From Methanobacterium sp. ERen5 (GTDB lineage: Archaea > Methanobacteriota > Methanobacteria > Methanobacteriales > Methanobacteriaceae), in NCBI GenBank assembly GCA_024167805.1, contig CP099988.1, positions 1,558,001 through 1,622,000 on the forward strand: a DNA stretch of 64,000 nucleotides, in the 5' to 3' direction. The notes beneath the pieces are model-generated. The model was not told the origin of the DNA. It saw nothing but the letters and a program-made list of their open reading frames with translations, and searched no databases. A program made the translations under genes and the position numbers. Of this stretch, positions 8,578 to 22,030 are shown in pieces. Numbering within the stretch: the first letter of the stretch is position 1; each line of letters opens with the position of its first letter.

Positions 8578-11500
8578 ATGAAATTAAATAAAAAACATGT
8601 AGTTGTCATATCAGTGTTGGTACTGTTTTTATCGCTTTCCACTGTGAATGCTGTGAATGTAACAGTTAATCAAACATCTAATAATAGTTATACTGGTTCA
8701 AGTAGCCATGTTCATTCTGATCATAAAGTTTCAACTGTTGCTACGGCTTCTCGTAATGTTAAAGAAATTAAAATTACTAATAACAATTATCTTGATAATT
8801 TCAATGTTTACACTGGTCGTATTTTGCCGTCTGCAGATATAATTGCTGGTGATACTTTAAGAATTGGAAATATGACTGATAAGGCGTTTACAATTGATCG
8901 TAGACTCACATTAACCACGATATGTGATGGAGACCAAATAACCAACGGAGTAATTCATTTAATAGCAGGAAGTGATGGCTCAATAGTTACTGGACTTAAA
9001 ATAATCAATGATAAAACAGTGTACACAGTTAATGGTATTTATGGGGTGACTTTAAATGGAATATGGCTCACTAATAGCAGTAACAACACAATATCCTACA
9101 ATTCTGTAAAAGTTGCAGATGCATACAAAGTATTTGCCATGCCAATGGGATGGTCAAGTTACAACACCATAATCTACAACTCGTTAATAAGTACTTGGAG
9201 TACTTGTATGCCCATGGGTCAGTGTCACTACAACAACATATCAAACAACTATATTCAAGCAACCAATGCAAATTTGATATATTACAATCCCTATGGGCAT
9301 GCTGATTATGGAGGATCTCCTTTATGTGTTGGAAACTACATCTCCAACAATTATCTATATTCAATTTATATGTCCGACTTGGTCATTGCCATGCAAATGG
9401 TGTACGAGCCCCATGATAACACCACAATTATTAACAATACATTTGATCATGTGTGGGATGGAATAAATTTATGGGGAGAAAACAGCCTGATCAAAGGGAA
9501 CCATTTCATAAACGCGTTGTACAGTCATGCCATATACGCTGGTGGCAACAACGTAACAGTATCTGATAATGTAATCAATGTTAAATCTGCTTTGATGGGA
9601 ATATCTGTTCAGGGAACATCTAAAAATCCTAACAATACCATCAAAAATAATAGTATCACATTTACCGATGGCTGTACTTATGCAATTTACACAGATCCTA
9701 ACTTCAGAGTCTTCAACAATATAATAAACCTTCCAAAATACGGTAAGGGCATTGTAGGCTGTGGTTCAATATTTAACAATACAATTAAAGCTAATAAAGA
9801 TGTGGGTATTGAGATAAACGGAGGAAATAGTGTAGTTACTGGAAACAAAGTAACTACCCATTCTTATGGTATTCATATTGTTTCTTTGACAACAAGGATT
9901 TATGGTAACTTCATTGGAAACAACACAATCACAAGCAGCCTTTATGGAATTTATCTTGAGGGCTTAATTTACAACACTACCATCTCTGGAAACATGATAT
10001 ACACATCGGCTTCCAAAGGTATCTATAAAAATACAACCGATGATTTTGGTGATGAAAGTTCTGATAACACAATTAACGGAATTATAAATGATGCAACTGC
10101 AATCATAGTGGATGACTCCAATTTTTACACATATTTTGATAAAAATGGTTACCTAAAATTTAAATCATTTAAAAGCAATCCCGTGATAATTTTAACCCAT
10201 TTAACAGATAAAAATTTGAAATTCACTCAAAAAGTTATCCTTACAAGTAATGGCATGGCAAATTTGCTTTACAATGTAATAATCACGTTGTATCCTGATT
10301 CAAGTGGTTCTGTAATTAAAGAACTAAATTTTTACAATACAAATTTAAACGGTATAATCTTAGCAGCAGGAACAGATAATGTCAACATCACGCGAAATAA
10401 CATAACAATCATTTCAGATAATAATTTTAAAGGATCATTATCTGGTATTTCTTCCAATGGTGTTTGTGAAAATGTTAACATCACAAATAACAACATTTTC
10501 ATGAAAACTAAAAATGGATATATTTATGGAATAACTGCAGGAGCTTATGATCCAGATACGGCACGCTATGCGACTGATTTCTCTAAATATTTTACAATAT
10601 CCAACAACAACATTATTTTACTTGGAAATAAACTATCTGAAGGAATATATACAGACTCTTTAATCTATTCCAACATCACATCCAACACAATCAATATCAA
10701 AAGCGGTTCATATGGTTATGGAATTGCTACAGCCAATATAATGGGATCATTACATGATCTAAACCTTACAAACAATTCTATAGTAGTCAATGTAAACGGA
10801 ATGGCCTACTTGATCGAACTTCACATGAGTAACAATGTTTTATTGATGAATAATACCCTTGATGGTACAGGTAGTGGTGTTTATGGAATTTGCGGATTTA
10901 AAACTAATAATGTGACAATTAAATCCAACAAAATTCATACTTTGGGTGGAAATTTAAGTTTAACTGATCCAAAGAATTACGATGTGTTGGGTAATGGGAA
11001 TGCTGCCATATTTTTAACGGCAGGTGCAGATACCACAAATATTCTTTTAAACATGATTTATACCAATGCTGCGAAGCAGATGATTTTTAAAAATAGTTTA
11101 AACACGGTTTTGGCCAGAAATTCTTATGTGATTGCTGAGGGAAATTTACTAAATTATTTCAACAGCACTACAAATGGTGAGCTGTTGAAGGATGGAATAA
11201 TTCAAGCCAATGATACTTTAATGTTTGCAGATTTAAATAAGTATGTAAGTTTAATTTTTGAAATACCACTTAACTTAACCTCTTATACTGCTGTTGATTC
11301 AATCAATGCCAGTTTCATATTAAAATCAGGTGCATCTAACACCATTATTAGTAATTTAATATTCAATTTAACAGATAAAACTGCCATTACCCTTGTGGAT
11401 GCTGTGGGTGTTCAAATAAAAAACAATGCAATTCATATTTTAAATATTGCAAATAGTAGTGTTAAAGGAATTTTAATTGCATTAAACAGTGTTTCTAATC

Positions 11501-14074
11501 AGATTGTAAATAATCTGATTGATATGAATGGTAAAAATTCTTTATATGCCATTAATGTATCAAATAATTATCAAAACAGATATGGCAGAAGTCCTAAATC
11601 TAATTCTATTTCAAATAACACCATAAATATTAAATCAGATTCTACAGCAATTGGAATTTATATTGCAATGGCAGATAATACTCAAATATACAACAACAAT
11701 TTTTCATTGGTATCAAACAAGATATACGGAATAATTACAGATTATTCTCCGTCCTACCTTGGTTTTGGTACACTTCCAACCAACAACACCCATATAGTTT
11801 CAAATAGAATGAACGGTAATGGTAGTTTGATCTATTTCATAGAATCTTTGGGTGCTTACAATAATGAAGTGAAGGGCAACGCCATAAGTTCTATTTCAAA
11901 TATTTCTTATGGATACGTTGGATTTAAAAGCACTGGAGATATGATTACAAACAACACCCTGCTTTTAAATGGTAAGGATAAGGTTAGTTCTGACAAAATA
12001 GGCACGGGCCAAACTGGAGTATACTACTCGTTGGGTTCCACTGGAAACAGAGTATTGAATAATTATATAATATCCACATACTCTCCTGGAGAGGACTACG
12101 CAGTTTTCATTGCAACTAATATTTCTGGTATAAATTGGGTGAATGGAAATTACCTAATCAGTGATAACGGTAAAAAATTGGCCAACAATGCGGTTTACGC
12201 ACCATATGAAGTAGTTGAAAATAATACTCCTAGTTATGTTTATGTTTCATCAACTGGCAGTGATAGCTATGGAACTGGCTCAAAAACAAATCCATACAAC
12301 ACAATAGCAAAAGCAATAGAACAGGCAAAAAATAGGGCGGTAATTTATTTATTAAAGGGAACTTACCATGAATCCGGCTTAATAATAAAGAAAACATTGA
12401 CAATTTCTTCATTAGATGGTAAAGTCCTAATCGATGGTAATAAAAACCAAATATTCTATATTTCAAATACTGGAGATTTAACCCTCAATGGTCTGAACAT
12501 TACCAATGCATATGCCAACAAGGGATCCGTATTAATAAATTATGGAAATTTAAACATCAACAATTCAGAGATATCCAACAACAAAGCAGTGAATGATGGT
12601 GGATCAATTCTTAATTATGGTGATTTATCCATTATTAAATCTGTTTTAAACAGTAACAGTGCAGGTAATGGGGGATCAATTTCCAACTATGGGAATGCAT
12701 ACTTTGATGGATGCACTATGAATTACAATTCTGCTTTAAATGGAGGAGCAATCTTTAACAATGCTACAGCTGATTTAGATATTTTAAATTCTGTTTTTTA
12801 AACAACTCTGCAACAAACTACGGTGGTGTAATCAATAACTTTGGTAAATTACACCTGAGAAATTCCATATTATATTTTAACAATGCAACCTACGGGGGAG
12901 CTATTTCTAATTCAGCTAATCAGGGTAATCTTTTGGTTGGAAATGCTGAAAACACCATACTTAATTCAACTTTCAGATACAACAATGCCTATAATGGAGG
13001 TGCAATATTTGGGGGAACAAATAAATTCACCATATCCAATTCATCTTTTTCCTATAATGAGGCAAGTAACAGTGGAGGGGCCATATCACAAACTGTGGGT
13101 TTGGCCATAATCGATCGATCGATATTTACATGGAATACTGCTGTATATGCAGGTGCTCTTGGATTATCTGGTGACGTTAAAATCACCAATTCTGTTATAA
13201 GCAATAACAACGCCATGTACTCTGGTGGACTTTACTATGAAGGGGAGGTTGTTTGGGATCATATCATCCATTATTTGATCATGCATAATTGTGATGTTGA
13301 GAATAACACTGCGATGGTTAGGGGTGGTGCTTTTGGATTTGATGATGCCAATGTGAATATAACCAATTGCAATATTGTAAACAATTTTGCACCCACATAC
13401 TCAACTGTCTTTGCTCAAAATTACAATACAAATATTTATGCTGTTGGAAATTGGTGGGGTTCGATTTACGGGCCTGATGATTCGGTATGGAACGCAGTTC
13501 AGTACTTTAGAACATGGTTGAGTGAACGGGTCAATTGGGGATCTCAAGATAATGGTAATTCTACCGAAGGTCCAGGTACAAATGGGGAGGTAATAATCCT
13601 GGCGGTTCCAACGGTAACGGTAACGGTAACGGTAACGGGAATGGGAATGGTAACGGTAACGGCATTTATTGGGGTGTTGGTACTGGTACTGGATTAGGTT
13701 CTGGTACGGGCTCGGGTATTGGTAATGGTAATGGTTCAGGTATTACAGGAGGCAATGGAAATGGTTCGGGTACTGGATCTAATTCGAATGGTACTAGTGT
13801 TTGGGGTAATGGTCAGAGTTCCACGGATTATGTTAACAGTGCGTTGAATACAGCTGGTTCTGTTTTGACTGCATCTGCTGCTGGTAGTTCTGATGCTGGC
13901 GGACAGTCTGGTGGAGGTTCCAGTTCTGGTAAGCGATCTTATGAAATTAATCAAGATAAAAACAGTCAAAATCATGAAACAAATACCATCAGTGGTTTAA
14001 TTGCAGTGTTATTGTTCTTGATTGTTGTGCTGGCAGGATATATTCGCAACAACAGAAAATCAAACAAACCATAA
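8578..14074 (+). CDS. Giant membrane-anchored beta-helix surface protein A3 (two frame breaks)
   Basis: About 1832 residues after restoring the frame. An AGGTGA box at 8563 precedes TTG 8572, TTG 8575 and ATG 8578; I use the ATG. A signal peptide (VVVISVLVLFLSLSTVNA) is followed by about 1100 residues of NosD-type helix repeats rich in NNTI and SNN, then a module opening YVYVSSTGSDSYG (near 12235) with GGSI/GGAI repeats and NWWGS near 13450. A Gly-Asn linker (13613-13660 and beyond) leads to a C-terminal transmembrane helix (about 13995-14045) and a basic tail. One base is missing in the T6 run at 12794-12799 and one in the G4 run at 13584-13587; both sides of each break match the same repeat pattern. 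A4 starts 25 bases downstream. Confidence 0.78.
13613..13660 (+). repeat. Hexanucleotide tandem repeat coding for Gly-Asn linker
   Basis: Eight consecutive 6-base units, six GGTAAC and two GGGAAT, encode (Gly-Asn)8 in the restored frame. The linker continues as Gly/Ser/Thr/Asn-rich sequence up to the C-terminal anchor of A3. Confidence 0.85.
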
Positions 14075-14099
14075 ATTTTTTTAGATTTGGAGGAATTTA

Positions 14100-17000
14100 A
14101 TGTTTAATCAGAGAGAAGGATTGATAATATTTATCATATTATCATTAGCAGTGCTTACAATGGGTTCAGTCAGTGCTGCCACAGTTCATTCAGTGAACAG
14201 CACAATTAACAGTTCAGATTCGCACGTAGCAACACAGCTTTTGAAAACTCACAATCTTAAAAGTACAACCAAAAGTGTCGATGTTATATATGTGAATACG
14301 GCTGGTAATGATGGAACAGGTGATGGTAGTGCAGATAATCCATTTAAGAGTATTAAATTAGCAATAAACAGTGCTGTTAACGGATCAATAATTTATATAG
14401 CTTCGGGTACATATTCTGGAACAAATAACACCAAATTAACCATTGACAAAACATTAACCATAATATCTCCTGATGGTACAGCAACGCTGGATGGTAAAGG
14501 GACTTACAACTTTTTTTGATTAATTCTTCTGGAAATTTGCAGTTGGATGGTTTGAAATTTATTAATGGGAATGATGGAACAGATTCTACAGCAGGAGCTA
14601 TAATCAATTATGGTAATTTAAGCTTAAAAAATTTGGTTTTCAGTGATAACAAAGGATTTTTAGCAGGAGCTATAATGAATTATGGTAATTTAACTGTGAT
14701 TAATTCAACCTTTAAATCTAACAACTGCACTAACTATGCGGGTGGCATAGCCAATTTTGGAATTGCAACAATAACAAACAGCCAATTCACACAAAATAAT
14801 GGTAGGGCGTTGTTTAACAATGGAAATATGTTCGTAGATTCATCTAACTTCATTGGAAATTACATAGGTTGTGATAATTTTGGTGACTCTAAAAATTCTC
14901 TCACCATTACAAATTCAAACTTTGCGAGTTCAGGAATATACAGTAAATCTAACACCATTTATCTTTATAATTCCACCTTCAGCAGTTCATCTTATATAAA
15001 TTATTTAAGCATGGATTATAGCAATGCTACAATCAGAGGAACTTCTTTTGGGTTATCCTATGGAATCAGTGTAGGAACAAACAGTACACTCAACATAAGT
15101 TATTCTGTCTTGGGTTATATTTCAACAGGAATTAATGCTACAGTAAATGCTAACTACAACTGGTGGGGATCAAACAAATTACCAAAGCTTTACAATGTAA
15201 ATGTTGATAAGTGGATAATACTTACATTTGCCAGTGATAAAACAACTATTCCATCCAAAACTGATGCAAATATCACCGTTATGTTTAAAGCTACTGATGG
15301 TAAAAATATTTACGATTTAGGTAATAATTATATGCCTTCACGTTATGTTAGTTTCGATACTGATAATGGAAATTTCTTGGTTTCTAATGGTTATATTGCA
15401 AATAACACATTTTCAAATACCTATGCTAACAACACAGAAGATACTTGGATCTATGCAGGTGTTGACAATCAGAAAGTGAGATTGATCATCGGCACAGGAT
15501 GGACTAACTATTCAATTTATGTATCGAATGATGGTGATGATTACTATGGTGATGGATCTAAAAATAATCCCTATAAAACCATTCAAAAAGCATTAACTAA
15601 AGCTTTGAATGGAAATAAAATTTATCTATTTTCTGGAACCTATACAGGTCTTTACAACACCGATCTGTTTATAAACAAATATTTGACATTCAACACATTT
15701 AATGGAGATGTGTGGATTTACAGGTACTCAAACCTTACATTGTTTGACGTATCTGAATTTGGACAACTAAACCTAAACAACATCAACATACGTTCGAATA
15801 TGTCTTATAATGCATTTTTAATAAATAATGATGGAGTACTGGTTTTAAATAACTGTACACTTTCCAACTCTACAAGTTGCATTAATGATGCGGGCGTGAC
15901 AAAAGTATATGATTCTAAATTTTATAACATAATTGGAATTGTAATTGACTCCGAAAATGATTTAACTGTTGTACGTTCAACTTTCACCAACATCTCTCCT
16001 ATTTCATATAATATTAACGAAAATCCTAAAATTATACACGCAGGAGGCAATCTGAAGGTTATTAATTCCACATTCCAAAATAACAGTCTATTTGCAATTA
16101 TTGCTGACAGTTACTCAAATTCAACAATACTTGTCAGTGGTTCTACATTTAGTAACAACACTGGAGGAGTGATTTGTAACAAATACAATTTTGGAACAGT
16201 TGAAAATTGTACATTTAGTAACAACACAGGATGCAGTGTAAGTCAGGCTAAAATTGTCAATAACTGTGTTTTCATAAATAATGATGGAAATGGATATAAA
16301 GGGCCCATAATACATAATGGGGATTACAACAGTCAGAATGCTATGGTATTATCGAATTCTAGCTTTATTGGAAACAAAAATAGTTACGCAGATTATGAAG
16401 ATTACAATTCCAATGGTATCATATTCAATGGTGGAAATCTAACAGTTGATCACTGCAGTTTTTTAAATAATAATGCATCATATGGGGGAGCTATTTACAA
16501 TGCTGGCAATTTAAATGTCACTTATTCAATCTTTATCAACAACACTGCCAAATATTTGGCAAACGATGTTTATAATCGTATGGGCAATGCTTATCTGCTC
16601 CAGAACTGGTGGGGATCAAACAGCGGACCAAACAATGGCGAATTATACTGTCTACTAGGGAATATCAATGCATACAACTGGGTGATAATGACTTTAAATG
16701 TTAAAGGTACTGTAATAGATGCTGCATTGGATAAAATAACAGATTCAAATGGCAAAATTAGTGTTTTAAACAGCACACTACCTTCTCGATCAGTTATCTT
16801 TAATGGTGTTGAAGTTACAGTTTCTCCTGAAAATGGAGATTTAATAAATAACCATGCATTTACAAACATAACGTCAGATTCGACAAAGGATTTCTCTGTT
16901 AATGCCACTATTGATAATCAAACAGTGAATTTGATGATCAGGAACAATAGTACACTGATAGATATAAATAATGTTGCCTTTTATGGAAAATCTAACAAAT

Positions 17001-19279
17001 ATATAATTATTTTAAGGAATGTGAATGGCTATTTAATATCCAATCAAACTTTGAATTATACAATAATGGATCAAAAAGGAAAATCCCAAAAATATTCTAC
17101 TGTTACAAATGAAAATGGTATAGCTGTAATCACTATTAATAATCCCATAGGAGTTTATAAGATCAATGTTAATTATGGCGGTAATGGCTATTATAAAGGA
17201 TCTCAAGCTAATGCTACAATACAGATCCTTACTGCCATAACTAAATTAATATCTTTCAATGGAACATTTTATGGTAAAAGTAACGTTTTTTATATAACTC
17301 TGTATGATTTTATGGGCAGAGGAATTTCAGGTCAAAAAATTAATTTTAAAATTTTAAATGGAAATAAGTCAAAGATTTATTATGGTGTTACTGATGGTAA
17401 TGGTAGGGCAAGCTTAGTTGTAAACTTTACTAAGGGTAAATATAATGTTAAATCGAGTTTTGCAGGTAATAATTGGTATGGTGGCAGTACCAGCACATCA
17501 ACATTTACAATATCTCCAATAAACACAACATTAACACTTTTAACCAAGGTTTTATATGGTCGAGGAAATGCATATCTTGTCAAATTAAGAGATGGTAATG
17601 GAAACGTAATTAGAAATGAAAAAATCGCCATAATCATATCACAGGGCAAATTAAACCAAACATTTAATGTGAAAACAAATACAAACGGTACTGCAGGAAT
17701 AATCATAAATTTATACCCGGGACTCTACAATATCACCTCCAAATATAGTGGAAACAGTTTGTGTAAAGCTAGCACAACAAAGGGAAATTTAACAATTAAC
17801 ACCGTAAAAACTAAGTTAATTGCAGATCCTGTAATTTCAAATTTCAATAACAGCTACAATGTTACATTAACTGATATTTACAATCGACCACTTGCAGGTG
17901 AAAAAGTAGACATCAACGTGATCAGTCCTAAATTAAATGCTAAATACTCGTTGATAACCAATAGTAAAGGAGTAGCAAATTTATTAATTAACTTAGATGT
18001 TGGAAATTATATAATCCTCAACACTTTCCAAACAAATAAATGGTACAACAGTACATCAACAGCCAGCTCAGTATTCATTACAAACGTAACTGCCACAAAC
18101 TGGTTTATTTATAATTATATGAAAAATGCTCAGATACAGCATGTAATAGATAATTGTCCTAATTCTGGTAACGTCATATTCATAGGCGGCTTGTACAAGA
18201 ATTTAGTCCTTAAAATTTCCAATCAGGTGAATATAAAAACCAATGGTAATGTAATTTTAGAAGGTAATGGTTCTGGTGTTGCTTTTACATTGAATAGTCA
18301 CTGTAGTATCCATGGATTGATATTTAAAAACTACAAAACTGGAATCCTAAACCGAGCAAACAAAGTTACCATAACTAATAATACGTTTTTGGGTAATGTG
18401 AATGGTATCGTGAATTATGGTAGTGGTTCGGGGGTTAAAATAAGTGTTAATAGTTTTTCATCGAACAAAGATTCCGGTATAACTAACTATGGTAATAATT
18501 TGACGTTTAAATGGTTTAAAATGGTGAATAATCGGGTTGGAATTATTAATAGAGGTATGAATGTGGATGTTTTGAATAATGCTGTTACTGGTGGGCAATA
18601 CGGTGTGATGAATTATGGTAAGTTTGTGGATATAAATTATAATAAAATATCTGGTGCTGCTATGAGTGGTGTTTGTAATGTGGGGTTAAATTCGAGTATA
18701 AATTATAATACTCTAAAAAATAATGTTTATGGTGTTTATAATGGGGGAATGGCTACTAACATCTGCCATAATGTGGTAAACGGAGGGTCTAGGGGTGTTG
18801 TAAATAGTGCAAGTTCATCTACCATAATTTTGAATGTTATTAAATCTGTTAAGAGTTATGGTGTTTACAATAGTGGATCTAAGGATAAGATATCTAACAA
18901 TACTATGATTGGATATGGTGGTGGTTATGGGGTTTATTCGGCTCAAAATAGTAGATCTAATGCATTTTTGGGTAATGTTATCAGTAAATTTTCTTATGGT
19001 GTTTTTGAGGAAGGTCATAGTAACAGTATAAAATCCAATAGGTTAACGCAAAATAAGATAGGGTTGTATATTAGCAGTTCTACAAAAAATGCACAGGTTT
19101 CTTACAACAAGATTAACAAGAACCTTAAATATGGTGTTTATAATAAAGGGTCCAAAACAACTCTTTATAAAAACCAAATTACCAACAATACAAAATATGG
19201 TTGGGCAACTGTTAAATCAGTTAAAAACACACAAAACACCATAAAATGGAATAAAATCAATACAACTATAATTAAATAG
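14100..19279 (+). CDS. Giant beta-helix/Ig surface protein A4 (one frame break)
   Basis: About 1726 residues after restoring one T in the T7 run at 14511-14517, where TYNFF should read on into LINSSGNLQLDG. The ATG follows GGAGG, and the signal peptide is GLIIFIILSLAVLTMGSVSA. Module headers occur at about 14285 (IYVNTAGNDGTGDGS) and 15515 (IYVSNDGDDYYGDGS), with beta-helix repeats and NWWGSN at about 15160 and 16605. Four Ig-like domains of about 95 residues lie between 16950 and 18090, each containing a GNA/KSN..Y.I.L..-type opening. The final 393 residues repeat the A2 end cassette. No membrane anchor is present, unlike A3 just upstream, with which it probably shares a transcript. Confidence 0.8.
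18098..19279 (+). repeat. C-terminal beta-helix cassette, copy 2 (paralogous with 7283-8467)
   Basis: This segment matches the A2 cassette from the opening YNYM motif to the last residues (VKNTQNTIK in both). It uses AAT, GGT and GTT codons much more than the body of A4, as the A2 copy does relative to A2. Confidence 0.8.
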
Positions 19280-19417
19280 TTTATTAGAGGATATTAAATT
19301 TTTTTCTTTTTTGAAGTTGTGCCATTTGTATTTCAATTATTTTTACTGTTTTTGTTATTTTTTAGGTTATCAAACTGTTGAAAAAAGGATTTGCACAATG
19401 GTTAATATCACATTAAT

Positions 19418-19463
19418 TCAAGTTTACTTTATAATAGTTCAAGTTAAATGGAAATATTTATAT
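19418..19463 (+). promoter_or_regulatory. Promoter of surface gene A5, shared architecture with A2
   Basis: TCAAGTTTACTTT (19418-19430) and ATGGAAATATTTATAT (19448-19463) are separated by 17 bases, the same two blocks and spacing as before A2. The leader to the start codon would be about 100 bases. The rest of the 308-base gap after A4 holds a T-rich stretch just after the A4 stop (about 19300-19315), a likely terminator, and no gene. Confidence 0.6.
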
Positions 19464-19587
19464 TATGGTGTTGTTAATTAATTATTTAGTTATGGTTCAT
19501 AAGTGGAAATTATCTGATTTCTGTCATGTATTGTTTTATTAATTATGTAAAATTAAAGATGTTAACAGAAATTTTTAGGTGAAATCA

Positions 19588-21904
19588 TTGATAAATAAAA
19601 AACAGTTTTCAGCTTTAATAGTAAGTTTAATTTTAGCAATGTTAATATCCAATACAGTTTCTGCTGTGAATTTGAATAATCCTACAAATCAAACCATTAA
19701 AACTAACAACACAATCTCATCAACAGTATTTACTGGTTTAAACAAGACCCAAAGCAGCCATAATCTTAAACAAGTTTCTGTAAAAACTCTTAACATAACC
19801 AATGTTAATTATGGTAGTTATTTCAACCAAAATGGTAGTTTTAAAAAGGGAATCATTAAAACCGGGGATATTTTAAAATTATATGGAAAATTTTACAAAA
19901 AAGATTTTAATATCAATATTCCTGTGAATCTGATTGGATACTCTGCAACAATTTACAATGGAACGATTAAAGTAGCTGCCACAGGATCTGGAACTAACAT
20001 ATCCAATATTTTTATAAATAATGATAATCGAATGGGAATAATTATCAATGGATCAAACAGCAACACCCTAAAAAATAACACCATATTTACATTTGGAAAC
20101 TCTGAAAGTATTAGTGTCTATTTAAAAGATTCTAAACACAACAAACTAATAAACAACACCATTAAAACAAGTGGTAATTACATTACCTATGGTATTTTAT
20201 TATATGAATCTTACAACAACGAAATCAGATCCAATAATATTAAAGTGACGGGTACAAGTCAGGCTTTAAGCTATGCACCTTCTATAAAAGTAGCAGATAT
20301 TGGTGAGATAGAAGAAATATTCCCCACATACGGCACAATACTGTTATTTTCTTCGGGAAATAAAATATTAAATAATAATGTGCAGTTAGAATCAGGATTC
20401 AAAAACTAACAATGCCCAACACTAATTGTATGAACAGCATGGTTGGCATTGATATCTACTACGACAGCCACAACAACGCAGTAAAAAACAACATCATCCA
20501 AGTTAGGGGAAAAAATCCATATTCATATGGGTTTGGAGTTTTAGGGGCTATGGGCGGTTCATTAACCACTTCAGCAGTGAATAATATATTTTCATGTAAC
20601 CGGGTCATGGTAAATGGTACTTATTTCGCAACAGGATTCATAGTAGGCTTAAATAGCATCAATACGACATTGAAAAACAACAACATCACTGTTTCAGCAA
20701 TTTTTTATGGGTATGGAGTTACATTGGAAGGTTCTCAGAAAAATAAAATCACTGGAAATAATGTAAACACTAAGGGTAATGCTAATTATGTATTTGAACT
20801 TTTCTCATCTAACGGCAACCTCATTGAAGCTAATAAAATAGTTTCAAAGGGAAATTACAATTATGGGATTGCTGCTTACATGTCGTCCAATAACAATATT
20901 AACTCCAATAAAATTTGGACCACAACTGTTCATGACAATAATTCTTATTCATATTATCATGATGATGTTATTCCAGTGGGAAATACCGGAATTTATCTTA
21001 TGGCAAGTTCGAGAAACAATACAATTTATTTCAATGAAATTAGTGCCACAGGAATTTATGCAATAAATGCCACAGGAACAGTTGGCACAATTATTAAAAA
21101 CAATTATTTATCTGCAAATACTAAAAAAGGCAACAATGCCGCACTTTCAGGCATGGGGGGATTATTACCAGTAATTATGAGAGGATCATTGAAACAGATT
21201 TTATTGTGAGCAATGTTAAGGGATTATCACCTTTAAAATTAAAGTTCTTTGATAAATCTAAGGGTAATAATATAACTTGGAAATGGTATTTTGGTGATGG
21301 TACCACATCTACTCAACAGAATCCTACACATACATACTCAAAAAAAGGATTTTATGATGTTAAGTTGGTAGTTACTAGTGCTAATGCCATGGGACAAATA
21401 TTAAAAAAGGGGTACATCACTGTCATTGATCATAATAACCCTCCAAAATTGGGTTTAGTAACCAATAATGCGATTAATTGCACTAAAACTTTGAAATTTA
21501 CTATAACTGCTACAGATCCTAATTTCTATTCTTTGAACTATTCTGCAAGTAACTTACCAGAGGGTTCAAAATTTAATGCGGTTACTGGATTATTTGTATG
21601 GACGCCATCTGTGAATCAAGTTGGAACATATAATATTAATTTTACAGTCTCTAATGGAATTTTATCCACTTCAAAAACTGTTACTATCTTAGTAAAGAAT
21701 ACTGATGTGATACTTCCAAAAAATCATGTATCAACTGGTAATTTAACAGCAGGTGACATAACTAATTTACCGAAAATTGGTTCCTCAACTAAAAACTTAT
21801 CAAACAATACAATACCCCTGCAAAGAACTGGTTTACCTCTTAAATATCTTGTTATAGCTGTTCTATTACTGATTGGGGGATTAAAATTGTCATGGCGGAA
21901 ATAA
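19588..21904 (+). CDS. Membrane-anchored beta-helix/PKD surface protein A5 (two frame breaks)
   Basis: About 772 residues after repair. TTG at 19588 is preferred because AGGTGA sits five bases before it; a GTG at 19579 overlaps that box. A signal peptide (ALIVSLILAMLISNTVSA) is followed by NosD-like helix repeats (NNTI, SNN). Then come a PKD domain (about 21215-21425; WYFGDGTTS and NPTHTYSKKG are diagnostic) and a cadherin/Ig-like domain (LPEGSKFNAVTGLFVWTP). It ends with a C-terminal transmembrane helix (LPLKYLVIAVLLLIGGLKL) and tail. One A is missing at 20401-20405 and one G in the G6 run at 21155-21160; the frame around the second break is open on both sides. Confidence 0.8.
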
Positions 21905-22030
21905 TTTTTTTTATTTGTTTAATGTTAAAAAATTGATATTTGTAATTTTTAGTTAAGTCAAGATTATTAGTATGATTCCAAGGAATGATTTTGTATTTTT
22001 TTCTAATTAGAACTGGTTTGAGGAGGTAAA

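Noticed and set aside
12781..21210. Programmed frameshifting or phase variation in the surface genes
   Set aside because: The same one-base losses occur in lon, glmM-like, glmU-like, chelatase and regulator genes, in runs of differing base and length, with no common slippery site or downstream structure. Error in the sequence is simpler.
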